Positions 8,663-17,200 of a DNA stretch of 64,000 nt are shown one piece after another. Source of the DNA: an uncultured Chitinophagaceae bacterium. GTDB taxonomy: Bacteria > Bacteroidota > Bacteroidia > Chitinophagales > Chitinophagaceae. Within the stretch, counting starts at the first letter, position 1; each line of letters begins with the position of its first letter. Location: the NCBI GenBank assembly GCA_903870685.1, contig CAIQDX010000095.1, forward strand, positions 33,625-97,624. Direction: 5' to 3'. A model generated the notes under the pieces. That model searched no databases and was not told the origin of the DNA. It saw only the letters and a program-made list of their open reading frames with translations. Position numbers and translations under genes: made by a program.

Positions 8663-9877
8663 TTATTTTGTGGCAGTAAACAATTCTATTGCCTTATAAA
8701 TTTCATTTACACTGTTTTCCCAACTGTGAGAGGAAGCAAATTTTTTTCTTTCTTCTTTCAACACTTCATTATCATCTTTCAATGCTTTCTTGATCAATTC
8801 AACATATTCTTCTTTTGATTCTGCGAGATAAGTATGATCGCTGAAAATACTCATCGCTTCTGTTTTTGTTGCAACAACAGGTTTACCAACAGCTAAATAT
8901 TCATCAATCTTTCTTGGATAATTTCCAATGGTTACCTGACTAACAATTTGTGGATTGATGCAAACATCAAATGCGTTGATATATGATGGCAATTGAACGG
9001 GGTCTTTTGAACCGATGAAAAAAACATTTTTAATTTGATGAAGACTACTTCTTTTAAACTCATTATCCTCCGGTCCAACCAGAACAATACTCCAATCAGG
9101 ATTTGATTCAGCGATATGGGCAATAACATTCAGATCCAATCTTAAACTTTGCAACGCACCAACATAACCAATGACGGGATGATGAATTGATGAAATATCT
9201 TTAGGAATACTTTTGTCTGTAATGTTCATGAAAATATCCAACTCGCAACCCTGACCAACATAATAAGAATGCAGATTAAATTTTTTACAATAATTAGCCA
9301 AGTAAGTTGAATTGGCAACACAGATATCACTCTTTGCAATTAATTCCGGTTCTAATTTTTCGCCATGCAATTTCCAGTAATCAACCGCTAACATATAATC
9401 TCTCGAATAATAAATACTAATGTCAGGCCTTAATAATTCTTTCAGATAAAAACATCTGAACATGTCATTATCATTAAAGAGAATGATATTTTTAAATTGA
9501 AGTTCATTGATTGCTTTTTTAATGGAAGATGCAAAGCGTTTGTTATTGCTTTTATTTATTAATTCGAAAACAAATTGATTTTTTATCCAGTTGATGGATT
9601 CTATCATTTTATCAGGAAATAAATTCCATAAATTATTTTTTATTATTTCGATGCCATTTTGTTTTCCATTAATTACAGCTAAACGCTTTTGTACTTTGGG
9701 TTCTGTTTTGTGTTTATATAATGTAATTCTGTCGAGTGGCGAATTAACATATAATACTCTGTTATGCTTACTTAATTCTTCGGCAATATTTTTACAGTTA
9801 CTTCCAATTTCAATATCCCATGGCTGTTGACCAACAATAATAATATCCCTTCCTGTAATTAAATTATTTGTTTTCAT
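8663..9877 (-). CDS. GT-B glycosyltransferase, GT1/GT4-like
   Basis: A 404-aa protein with the two-domain GT-B layout. The N-terminal acceptor domain begins RDIIIVGQQPWDIEIGSNCKN, and the C-terminal donor domain contains IGYVGALQSLRLD and NYPRKIDEYLAVGKPVVATKT, the latter corresponding to the E-x7-E region of GT4. It probably adds one sugar to the lipid-linked unit at the cytosolic face. Its start overlaps the end of the upstream polymerase/ligase gene by 14 bp, indicating translational coupling, and it is followed by the GT8 gene after 5 bp. Confidence 0.82.
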   Translation of the reverse strand: MKTNNLITGRDIIIVGQQPWDIEIGSNCKNIAEELSKHNRVLYVNSPLDRITLYKHKTEPKVQKRLAVINGKQNGIEIIKNNLWNLFPDKMIESINWIKNQFVFELINKSNNKRFASSIKKAINELQFKNIILFNDNDMFRCFYLKELLRPDISIYYSRDYMLAVDYWKLHGEKLEPELIAKSDICVANSTYLANYCKKFNLHSYYVGQGCELDIFMNITDKSIPKDISSIHHPVIGYVGALQSLRLDLNVIAHIAESNPDWSIVLVGPEDNEFKRSSLHQIKNVFFIGSKDPVQLPSYINAFDVCINPQIVSQVTIGNYPRKIDEYLAVGKPVVATKTEAMSIFSDHTYLAESKEEYVELIKKALKDDNEVLKEERKKFASSHSWENSVNEIYKAIELFTATK

Positions 9878-11369
9878 TGGTTATTAGATTTTGTTCCTGA
9901 TCTAATCGATATGTAACATTCATCAATGCAATAGACAAATAGAAATATACATTCGATGGAAATTGAACCAACGCTTCTTGCGGAAAATTTGCAATATTAA
10001 AAGTAAATACAATTAAAACTCCGGCAAGACAATATGATTTCAATTCAGGATCTCGAATACGATAATAGTTATTAATTCCTGTCTTCAAAATGACAAACAT
10101 CATGATACAAAAAATAGTTAATCCTATCCATCCCAATTCAACAGTTACACGAACATAGCCGCTATCTGGTGGAAAATTGGCGAGATAAGAATTAGGTGCA
10201 AACTTCTTTCCCCATTCGCCGGTTGCGCCTAAACCTCCTCCTATTGGATGCGCCCAAACATAAGGTTTGATGCGGGCTTGATTCATCTTACGTAGTTTGT
10301 AAGATGCATCATCATTTGGTCTGAATGCACTTTGAAAACGTAAAATATTTTGATTGGATGTTGGCATAAAAATCAAACCCACAACAAAAACACCCGCAAC
10401 AATTACAAATATTAATATCTTCTTACTATAATTTAGAATGGCATATAAAACCAAAGCTGCAGGAATTAATGGAAACGCTCCTCTTGTTCCAGAAAAAAGC
10501 ATGGCCATTAAAATAATCGGAATGCAAATTATTAATATGGTTTTTTTAAAAGCTTTTAATGGACCGGTAAGTAACGCAATACATAAAAGTGTTACCACAA
10601 CCATATTGTATGCAAATGTTACCGGATCGGAGAAGATGGAAAACTTTCGCCAATGTCCTGCAATAAATAATAATAAAGGCATGCCGGGTGAATGAATATA
10701 TGCTTCTTCGAAAGGAAAAAAGCCAATGTATTCTTGTTTAATCGCATAAACGGCACCTATTAAAGAAAGAAATATCCACCACTTAAAAATAAGTTTTAAA
10801 AAAGCTTTGCTACGAATATTATACACGTAAATAAAATAGCTCAAGGCAACAAATGCAACCGAACGAACCGTGTAAACCCAGGACTGTCTTGACTCTGCAG
10901 CCGGGTTAGCTACTTCAATAAAATTGTAAATGATCCAAACCAAAATCCAAACACTAACAGGTCCGGCTACTATAGCCCATTGTGGTTTTCTTTTTTGTTG
11001 AATATAAAATCCAAGAATAAATATTACCAACATACCATCCATCAATGTACCTAAAGGAAATGTAACACCTAATCGCAACAAGAACATGATGGCATATGCC
11101 AAAGTGATATAGACTAAAATTCCAAACTGCGGATTTATTATTAATGCAACAACCGAAGGAATAGCAATGATCACAATTGTAAGAAGTACCGCAAAAACAA
11201 ATCCATATTGCGCAACAGCAAATGCAGATAAGATTGCAAAAGCAGCAAACAAAATAAAACCCAAAGGATTAATTAATTTTTCAATCAAAAACAATCTTCT
11301 TAACTCACTAACAAAAGTTTGCCATTTGGTTATTTGTTTTGGTTGAAGATATATTTGAAGATTTTCCAC
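9864..11369 (-). CDS. O-antigen ligase / polymerase (Wzy-WaaL) family membrane protein
   Basis: A 501-aa protein with about 11-12 hydrophobic helices and one long periplasmic loop (~residues 330-420). That is the hallmark of the Wzy_C family, which either polymerises repeat units or ligates glycan to a carrier. The loop contains HPIGGGLGATGEWG and a following GYVRVTVELGWIG segment typical of the family. The start used is GTG, placed directly after the TAA of the small gene upstream, and no closer ATG gives the full first helix. It overlaps the following glycosyltransferase by 14 bp. Polymerase and ligase activities cannot be separated from sequence. Confidence 0.82.
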   Translation of the reverse strand: MENLQIYLQPKQITKWQTFVSELRRLFLIEKLINPLGFILFAAFAILSAFAVAQYGFVFAVLLTIVIIAIPSVVALIINPQFGILVYITLAYAIMFLLRLGVTFPLGTLMDGMLVIFILGFYIQQKRKPQWAIVAGPVSVWILVWIIYNFIEVANPAAESRQSWVYTVRSVAFVALSYFIYVYNIRSKAFLKLIFKWWIFLSLIGAVYAIKQEYIGFFPFEEAYIHSPGMPLLLFIAGHWRKFSIFSDPVTFAYNMVVVTLLCIALLTGPLKAFKKTILIICIPIILMAMLFSGTRGAFPLIPAALVLYAILNYSKKILIFVIVAGVFVVGLIFMPTSNQNILRFQSAFRPNDDASYKLRKMNQARIKPYVWAHPIGGGLGATGEWGKKFAPNSYLANFPPDSGYVRVTVELGWIGLTIFCIMMFVILKTGINNYYRIRDPELKSYCLAGVLIVFTFNIANFPQEALVQFPSNVYFYLSIALMNVTYRLDQEQNLITNENK

Positions 11370-11513
11370 TTATGGCACAAGCATTTTAATAAAGAAAAAA
11401 ACAAGTATCACTATTACAAAACCAATAGCAACTTTTCTGGTAACTGCATTTATTCGAAATTGCAGTTCGGCTTTGGTTTCTGTAACAAACTTTATGGATG
11501 GATCTGTTCTCAT
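11370..11513 (-). CDS. Small single-span membrane protein (47 aa), unrecognised
   Basis: Reading the minus strand from the ATG at 11511-11513 gives a 47-codon frame ending in TAA at 11370-11372. The first ~29 residues are polar and charged (MRTDPSIKFVTETKAELQFR...). The rest is one clean hydrophobic helix, VAIGFVIVILVFFFI, ending KMLVP. Its ATG lies 2 bases after the stop of the upstream glycosyltransferase, and its stop directly abuts the GTG of the polymerase/ligase gene, so it fills the gap exactly. That fit, with the soluble-head plus anchor layout, makes a real gene likely. Function is unknown; a small accessory of the polymerase or the Wzc complex is a guess. Confidence 0.7.
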   Translation of the reverse strand: MRTDPSIKFVTETKAELQFRINAVTRKVAIGFVIVILVFFFIKMLVP

Positions 11514-11515
11514 AA

Positions 11516-12706
11516 TTATTCTTTCACTTCATCTAATTTTTTATCGTGATAATGTTGTGTAGCAACTGAATGTTTATTTGCGTTTCTAACTTTCATCAAC
11601 GAAAGAATTTGATAAAAAATAAATTTTGGTATGCCACCGAGTGATTGGTAAATACGTTTATCAGTATCTGAATTTAATAACGCAATAAAAAAACCGGCAG
11701 TAAAAAGAATAAATCCAATTAACCATGTCAATGCAATAATCGGATCGATAAAAATATTTGCGCACATTAAAAGAAATGAAAGAATCAGAAATATAAATAA
11801 TGGTGGACGAAGTAATATAAAGCCAAATACAAATTGATTCCAGTTGAAATTAAAAATTCCTTTTGCAACTAATACAAAACCAAATTTGAAATATCTAAAC
11901 CAGGTATTAATCCATCGGGCTCTTTGTTTAACTAATTGATCGGAACGAGAAGTTTTTTCGTCGTACACGATCGCGTCTTTTGTAAAAGCAATTCTATATT
12001 TTCTTGATAAAATCTCTTTCTGTAACACTTTATCAAAACCTGCGCCGGTAATATCTAAATGTTCCAGACATTTTCGATACAAATCAACTGTGAAGGCCAT
12101 TCCCGAACCGGCTAACGTTGCTGACGAACCAACAGCAAATAGTATTTGTCCATCAAAATAATGATAATACACATCTCTCGCAGCATCAACACAGGCAACG
12201 GTTGTGTCTAAATTTTTTGCTTTTCGTTCGCCTTGTACTGCTTCAAAACCTGCATCAAAATATGGATTGAGTTTTTTGAGATAAGATGGCTCAACTAAAT
12301 TATCACTATCAATGATCGTCAATCGATCATGATTTCTTTTGAAACGATGAATAGCATAAAAATGAGAACGCGTATTACTTCCCAAAGTATTTTCGGGACG
12401 CAAAACAATTACTTTTTCATCATCGAATTTTAAATTACTTACATCGCATTTATCGGCAACAATATAGATCAGATAATTTTTGTAATCCAATTTCAACAAC
12501 GAATCGATAACCGGTGGCAGTGTATGTGTTTGTTCGTATGCCGTAACAATAATTGCATAATCGGCTTCATCGGAAGAAATGTTTTTGCTGATCGAATTTT
12601 CTTTTTTTAAAAGATAAATCAGATAAAGAAAAAAAGGAAATACCAGATTATATCCAATCAATAATTGAAAGATAATCCATACGATATTGGCTAAAGAGGT
12701 AATCAT
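11516..12706 (-). CDS. Family 2 membrane glycosyltransferase
   Basis: A 396-aa protein with an N-terminal helix (~residues 5-30), a GT2 domain, and four C-terminal helices from ~285. Motifs are IIVTAYEQTHTLPPVIDSLL, VADKCD, the metal-binding IIDSDNLVEP, and GSGMAFTVDLY. The acceptor-side block RARWINTWFRYF includes a QRARW sequence (KQRARW), the QxxRW signature of processive enzymes such as hyaluronan or cellulose synthases. A chain-extending role is therefore possible, though this motif also occurs in single-addition relatives. It sits 6 bp downstream of the Wzc-like gene and 2 bp upstream of the 47-aa membrane gene. Confidence 0.84.
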   Translation of the reverse strand: MITSLANIVWIIFQLLIGYNLVFPFFLYLIYLLKKENSISKNISSDEADYAIIVTAYEQTHTLPPVIDSLLKLDYKNYLIYIVADKCDVSNLKFDDEKVIVLRPENTLGSNTRSHFYAIHRFKRNHDRLTIIDSDNLVEPSYLKKLNPYFDAGFEAVQGERKAKNLDTTVACVDAARDVYYHYFDGQILFAVGSSATLAGSGMAFTVDLYRKCLEHLDITGAGFDKVLQKEILSRKYRIAFTKDAIVYDEKTSRSDQLVKQRARWINTWFRYFKFGFVLVAKGIFNFNWNQFVFGFILLRPPLFIFLILSFLLMCANIFIDPIIALTWLIGFILFTAGFFIALLNSDTDKRIYQSLGGIPKFIFYQILSLMKVRNANKHSVATQHYHDKKLDEVKE

Positions 12707-12712
12707 AAAAAT

Positions 12713-14896
12713 TTATTTTTTTCTAAACCACCCTTGTTTCTTTGGCTTATGTTTTCTATTCCCAACTTTATTTAAAACCCATCCAATAAATTTATCGTCC
12801 AAACCTTTCAAATAATTTACTTCGTCATTTTTAGCCGGTGTTATTGTTTGATTAGCTGAAAAAACAGTAACCAGCTTATCTCCAAATGCCACCCACTCCT
12901 TTGATCTGTTCATTGTTTCTAAAGCAGCCATTTCGATGATGATGACATCGAAAACTTTTTCCAATGCATTTATTTTTTCACGAATATTTTTTTCATCACT
13001 TAATTCTAATAAAGAAACATCACCACCTTTTGTACCAAGAGTGCTGATCTTATTTCCGGTAACAATTTCTTTTACCGAAATTTTATCATTCAAATAATCT
13101 TCTAAAAATAAATCAGATTGATAGGTAGAAGTAATTACGGGATCGCCAAAGTTTCCATCAATCAACAAAACTTTTTTATTGATGACAGAAAAAGCATAAG
13201 CCAAACTTAAAGCTGTGATTGTTTTTCCTTCGAAAGGTTTTATACTGGTAACCAATAAAGTTTTACCATTCTTCATCTCATTTTCAATTTCGAATCTGGT
13301 GGATCGTAATAAATTTCTAAACTCAATTTTAGTTTTATCATTTTCTTCGGTCCATACATTTTGCAAATCGATCACTGATGTTTTGATGAAAGGAAGAAAA
13401 CCTAATACAGGCAAATTTGTTTTATCGGCTAATTCTTTTGAAACATGAATCGAATCGTCGAGATAAAATAAAACAAACATTACCACCATACAAAACACAA
13501 AACTTAACATGCCTGCTAAAACTATCATCAATGATTTTTTTGATGGCTGTGCACCACCTGGCATTGCTAATTCTATTTGTCGTAAACGAACTGAGAAGCT
13601 TGATTCCAGACTTGTTTGATTGAATTTCTTTAATATTTCAATATACTCTTTACTGGCAATATCAATTTCGGTTTCGTAAGATTGAATAACTGCTTCGTGT
13701 GGTACTAATCGATCGAATTTTTCATTCAATTTTACTAATTCAGACTTTAAAGTATTTACACTATTCTTTGCCAACTCGAGTTGAACTTCCAAATTTAATT
13801 TTTGCATTACCAAGCTCTCTTTTGCTGCTAATGGATTAAGTATATACTTATCTGTTGACTGATTAATTTGTGAAGTAAGCAAAGTTTGCAAAGAATCAAT
13901 TTTACTTTTATATCGCACATCATAATTGCTCTTTACATATTCTTGTGATAATTGTTTTAAATTATCTTTTGTATTAACTATTTCCTGATTGATTTTTGTA
14001 AGCGTACTTTCTAAATATCTTCTATCCTGTTCATTAAATTTCTTGTCGATACTTTCCAAAGCTCCCTGATCCGCAATGATATCTTTATCGGTCATTTCCT
14101 TTTTGGTTTCAAAATCTGAGATCTGACCATATAAACTTTTTGCTTGTTCGTTTAAATTTAAAACACGGTTAGTTATTTTATAATTTTTTAGATCTTGCAT
14201 TTGTCCATTCATCACACCGCGTTTCATTTTCATCAAACTATCTAAAAAATTAACCGCTTTCATTTGATTTTCTCTCACCAAAAAAGAATAATAAACTATA
14301 AATTCCTGACAAAGCGTATTAATTACAGAAGCAGAAAGTAATGGAGAATCAGATTCAAATTCTAGATCAATAAAATCGCTGTTATTTGCCCGATAAATAG
14401 TTAATTTTTTTCGAAGAGATTGATCATCATAACCCATTGAAGAAATTAGATCGTTTAACCCTTTTTGATCATCATCCCATAAAGAAAGAGGTTCTCTGGA
14501 TTTATATTTTTGTTCAAATACTTCTATTGCATGTTTCTTTGAATCTTTATTCAAATAACCCAATAACTTACTTGGTTTTCGATATGGATTTTTATCGGTA
14601 AGATCATGAATGATTAATTGATATGAAACCTGATCAAAAATTTTTTTCAACTGCATCATTTGAATAAGATTGCTGAACTCCTGATTGATCTTATTCTCAC
14701 CGGCATCGGCAGATTGATTATTAATCAATTCTTGTTGCGATTGATCAACCAATCCGGTTGCAACTCTTCCTTTAGAAGTATAAGAGTCGGGCATTTTACG
14801 AACCAGAAAATAGGTTAACACGATCGCAATAAGTGGTACTGCAATAAGTGTAAACTTTTGCCGACCTAACAGTTTTAAAAAATTAGACATTTCCAT
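12713..14896 (-). CDS. Wzc/GumC-like polysaccharide co-polymerase with degenerate BY-kinase domain
   Basis: A 727-aa protein: a Wzz-type chain-length domain with a first helix at ~15-33, a long periplasmic coiled-coil region (~200-430), a second helix at ~455-480, and a cytosolic P-loop domain (~520-715). It would control chain length and export at the inner membrane. The kinase domain looks eroded. The P-loop reads SIKPFEGKT with K558 but lacks the first glycine of GxxxxGKT, the Walker B strand DVIIIE ends in glutamate 655 instead of aspartate, and the C-terminus (GNRKHKPKKQGWFRKK) has no tyrosine cluster. It overlaps the preceding TolC-like gene by one base (TAATG). Confidence 0.84.
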   Translation of the reverse strand: MEMSNFLKLLGRQKFTLIAVPLIAIVLTYFLVRKMPDSYTSKGRVATGLVDQSQQELINNQSADAGENKINQEFSNLIQMMQLKKIFDQVSYQLIIHDLTDKNPYRKPSKLLGYLNKDSKKHAIEVFEQKYKSREPLSLWDDDQKGLNDLISSMGYDDQSLRKKLTIYRANNSDFIDLEFESDSPLLSASVINTLCQEFIVYYSFLVRENQMKAVNFLDSLMKMKRGVMNGQMQDLKNYKITNRVLNLNEQAKSLYGQISDFETKKEMTDKDIIADQGALESIDKKFNEQDRRYLESTLTKINQEIVNTKDNLKQLSQEYVKSNYDVRYKSKIDSLQTLLTSQINQSTDKYILNPLAAKESLVMQKLNLEVQLELAKNSVNTLKSELVKLNEKFDRLVPHEAVIQSYETEIDIASKEYIEILKKFNQTSLESSFSVRLRQIELAMPGGAQPSKKSLMIVLAGMLSFVFCMVVMFVLFYLDDSIHVSKELADKTNLPVLGFLPFIKTSVIDLQNVWTEENDKTKIEFRNLLRSTRFEIENEMKNGKTLLVTSIKPFEGKTITALSLAYAFSVINKKVLLIDGNFGDPVITSTYQSDLFLEDYLNDKISVKEIVTGNKISTLGTKGGDVSLLELSDEKNIREKINALEKVFDVIIIEMAALETMNRSKEWVAFGDKLVTVFSANQTITPAKNDEVNYLKGLDDKFIGWVLNKVGNRKHKPKKQGWFRKK

Positions 14897-15570
14897 TAGT
14901 GAATATCTTCAAGTTTTTTATCAATTAATTCTTCGATTGTACTCTTTGCCACTAAAACCAATCCTTCTGCCGCAATAATATTTTGTTTAGAAGAAGAAAC
15001 ATTAAGTAACGCCTTTGTATAGTTTTCGAAATTTTCTTCTCCTTTTTCAAACTTATATTTTACCTGTCTGTACACTGCTTCAACATCCAACGACATTAAT
15101 GATAGCACTCGTAAAGAAATTAACGACTGAATATATTTATAGTATCTCGCTTTTACTTCGGCTTCAATATTTAAAAGTGCTTGTTCTTTATTCAATATTG
15201 AAATTTTTATTTCCTCTTTTGCCTGTTTAATATTATGCGGTTTAACAACAACATTTCCAACATTAAAAAAGAAGCCAACCTGATAACCGGATAATGTTGG
15301 ACTTGATAATGATGTTGCGTTTGTTGGGCTATACGACATAGAAAATGTAAGAAGATCGAACCAACCCAATTTTGCTTTTTTTAAATTATCATTAGCAGTT
15401 ATAATTCTGTGATCGTAAGTTTTTATGTTAGGGTATCTTGCTTTTGCAGTATCAATTAATTTTTGAAGAAATTTATAATCCACTTCGGGCAACATTGATT
15501 CCTGTGCATTTGAAATATACATCACAGAAATAAAAAAAATAGTTAGCAGATGCTTTAATTTCACAGGCAT
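14896..15570 (-). CDS. Short TolC-like outer-membrane protein of the polysaccharide operon
   Basis: A 224-aa protein when started at the ATG at 15570, which gives the signal peptide MPVKLKHLLTIFFISVMYISNA; a start 45 bp upstream is open but would bury that signal. The mature part matches one half of a TolC-type outer-membrane efflux protein: a helix-turn region (YPNIKTYDHRIITANDNLKKAKLGWFD), a beta segment, then a helical hairpin with the KARYYKYIQSLISL pattern. Full TolC proteins have ~420-480 residues in two such repeats, so this is a half-length form. As first gene before the Wzc homologue, it may serve as the outer-membrane exit in place of Wza. Confidence 0.68.
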   Translation of the reverse strand: MPVKLKHLLTIFFISVMYISNAQESMLPEVDYKFLQKLIDTAKARYPNIKTYDHRIITANDNLKKAKLGWFDLLTFSMSYSPTNATSLSSPTLSGYQVGFFFNVGNVVVKPHNIKQAKEEIKISILNKEQALLNIEAEVKARYYKYIQSLISLRVLSLMSLDVEAVYRQVKYKFEKGEENFENYTKALLNVSSSKQNIIAAEGLVLVAKSTIEELIDKKLEDIH

Positions 15571-15823
15571 TATTGGAAGTATTTTCAATAATAAAATTTT
15601 GCCAATTGCTGGCATGGATTTTATGTTTTGGTTAATATGTAATTCGATTTTTTATTAAAATCAATTACTATTCTGATTTCTCTGTTTTAAAGGTAATAAA
15701 AAGAAATGTTTTATTCTAATATTCTATGGCTTTTATGATTAAAATCAGTAATGAAATTTATTCGTCAAAATAAGATGCTTTGCTAGCAAAAAAAAATTAA
15801 CTTTAAATGTATAATCCAATATT

Positions 15824-16438
15824 ATGTCTTTAAAAGATTCTATTAAAAGTAATCCCCGAATAAAAAAATTTGTTCATTGGTTGTTAGTGCCTTCAAACGA
15901 AGCCAGGCCAAGGCTTTGGGTAAAATGGTTTGTAAATCCTTTCATTCATAAAAAAGGAAAAGGCGCTAAAATAAGGTGCAGAACAAGGGTTGACGTATTG
16001 CCATTTAATCAATTTATTTTAGGCGATCATTCTACCATCGAAGATTTCAGTACTATTAATAATGGAGTTGGCGATGTTATCATCGGACATCATACTTTAA
16101 TAGGTATGGGCAACACTATTATTGGTCCAATTACAATTGGCAACAATGTGATTTTTGCGCAAAATATTGTTGCAAGCGCATTAAATCATGAGTATCGCGA
16201 TATTAATATTCCTATCCTAGAACAAAAAATTTTAACTGCAGCAATTGTTATTGAAGATGAATGTTGGATTGCCGCCAATGCTGTAATTACTTCGGGTGTA
16301 ACTATTGGTAAACATAGTGTGGTTGCGGCGGCTGCATTAGTTACAAAAAATATCCCGCCTTATTCTGTTGCTGTTGGCAACCCTGCAAAAGTGATTAAAC
16401 AATATGACTTTGAAAAAAAGGAATGGGTAAGAGTATAA
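15824..16438 (+). CDS. Hexapeptide-repeat acyltransferase (LbH family, WcaF/NodL-like)
   Basis: A 204-aa cytosolic enzyme with a left-handed beta helix built from hexapeptide repeats (~residues 60-190; for example VIIGHHTLIGMGNTIIG and VTIGKHSVVAAAALVTKN) and the usual end PYSVAVGNPAKVIK. ALNHEYRD provides the histidine commonly used as catalytic base in xenobiotic/galactoside acetyltransferase relatives. It probably acetylates a sugar precursor using acetyl-CoA. It is transcribed divergently from the TolC-like/Wzc operon across a ~250 bp AT-rich gap and converges on the NarL-type regulator gene, so it may have its own promoter. Confidence 0.85.
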   Translation: MSLKDSIKSNPRIKKFVHWLLVPSNEARPRLWVKWFVNPFIHKKGKGAKIRCRTRVDVLPFNQFILGDHSTIEDFSTINNGVGDVIIGHHTLIGMGNTIIGPITIGNNVIFAQNIVASALNHEYRDINIPILEQKILTAAIVIEDECWIAANAVITSGVTIGKHSVVAAAALVTKNIPPYSVAVGNPAKVIKQYDFEKKEWVRV

Positions 16439-16469
16439 ATTAATTTAAGTAAAGTTGAATTGCAAATTT

Positions 16470-17096
16470 TTACACGAGTTTATGCTCAATTGCATATTTA
16501 ATTAATTCGGTATTCGTGTGCATGTGCATTTTTTCAAGTATTCTTGCTCTATAAGTACTGATTGTATTAACACTCAACGAAAGTGATTCGGCCATTTCAG
16601 AAATACTTTTACCTAAAGCAATAAATTTCATTACTTCAAATTCTCTGTTCGATAAACTTTCATGAGGTGCTTTATCGAGATTGTCGCCATAAGCATCAGC
16701 AAGTAATTCTGAAATTTCTGGAGTGATGTATCTTTTACCACGAAGAATATATTCAACTGCTTTTATTAATTCATCCGGAGCACTGTCTTTTGTAAGATAA
16801 CCCGAAGCACCAGCCTTAATGGCACGTACCGCATATTCTTCGGCTGAATGAACACTCAAAACAAGTAATGGTGTTTTAGGTGCAAAATCTTTTACTTCTT
16901 TAATAATTTCAATGCCCGATCTTCCCGGCATAGTGATATCAGAAATAATAACAGAATAAGTTTCTTTAGAAACTTTCTTTAATAGATCAACAGCATCTAC
17001 AACCTCATCAATTTGTGCATGAGGATATTCTTCTGTTAAAATCAATCTCAATCCTTTTCTTACAACACTGTGATCATCTGCAATTAAAATTTTCAT
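16470..17096 (-). CDS. NarL/FixJ-family response regulator
   Basis: A 208-aa two-domain regulator. The receiver domain (~1-120) has the acidic pocket ADD (residues 6-8), the phospho-acceptor D53 in VIISDITMPG, the conserved S/T and K positions (LVLSVHS; LTKDSAPDEL), and a linker. The C-terminal LuxR-type helix-turn-helix (~147-205) reads LSNREFEVMKFIALGKSISEMAESL. All receiver residues needed for phosphorylation are present. No cognate kinase is directly adjacent; the hybrid kinase at 19092 is a candidate. Its place between polysaccharide genes suggests it controls that locus, which is inference. Confidence 0.92.
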   Translation of the reverse strand: MKILIADDHSVVRKGLRLILTEEYPHAQIDEVVDAVDLLKKVSKETYSVIISDITMPGRSGIEIIKEVKDFAPKTPLLVLSVHSAEEYAVRAIKAGASGYLTKDSAPDELIKAVEYILRGKRYITPEISELLADAYGDNLDKAPHESLSNREFEVMKFIALGKSISEMAESLSLSVNTISTYRARILEKMHMHTNTELIKYAIEHKLV

Positions 17097-17200
17097 AGAC
17101 TATTTTTTATTCAAACCAAAGGTTGAAGTTATAATAAATATAAAAGTGTTATAGAATAATTATATGAGTAAAAGGTTTTAATCCTTTTAATGATACAAAA

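Noticed and set aside
11319..11549. Plus-strand frame over the polymerase/glycosyltransferase boundary
   Set aside because: It is antisense to the well-fitting 47-aa gene and its neighbours, and its Asn/Tyr/Lys/Phe-rich composition looks like reverse coding.
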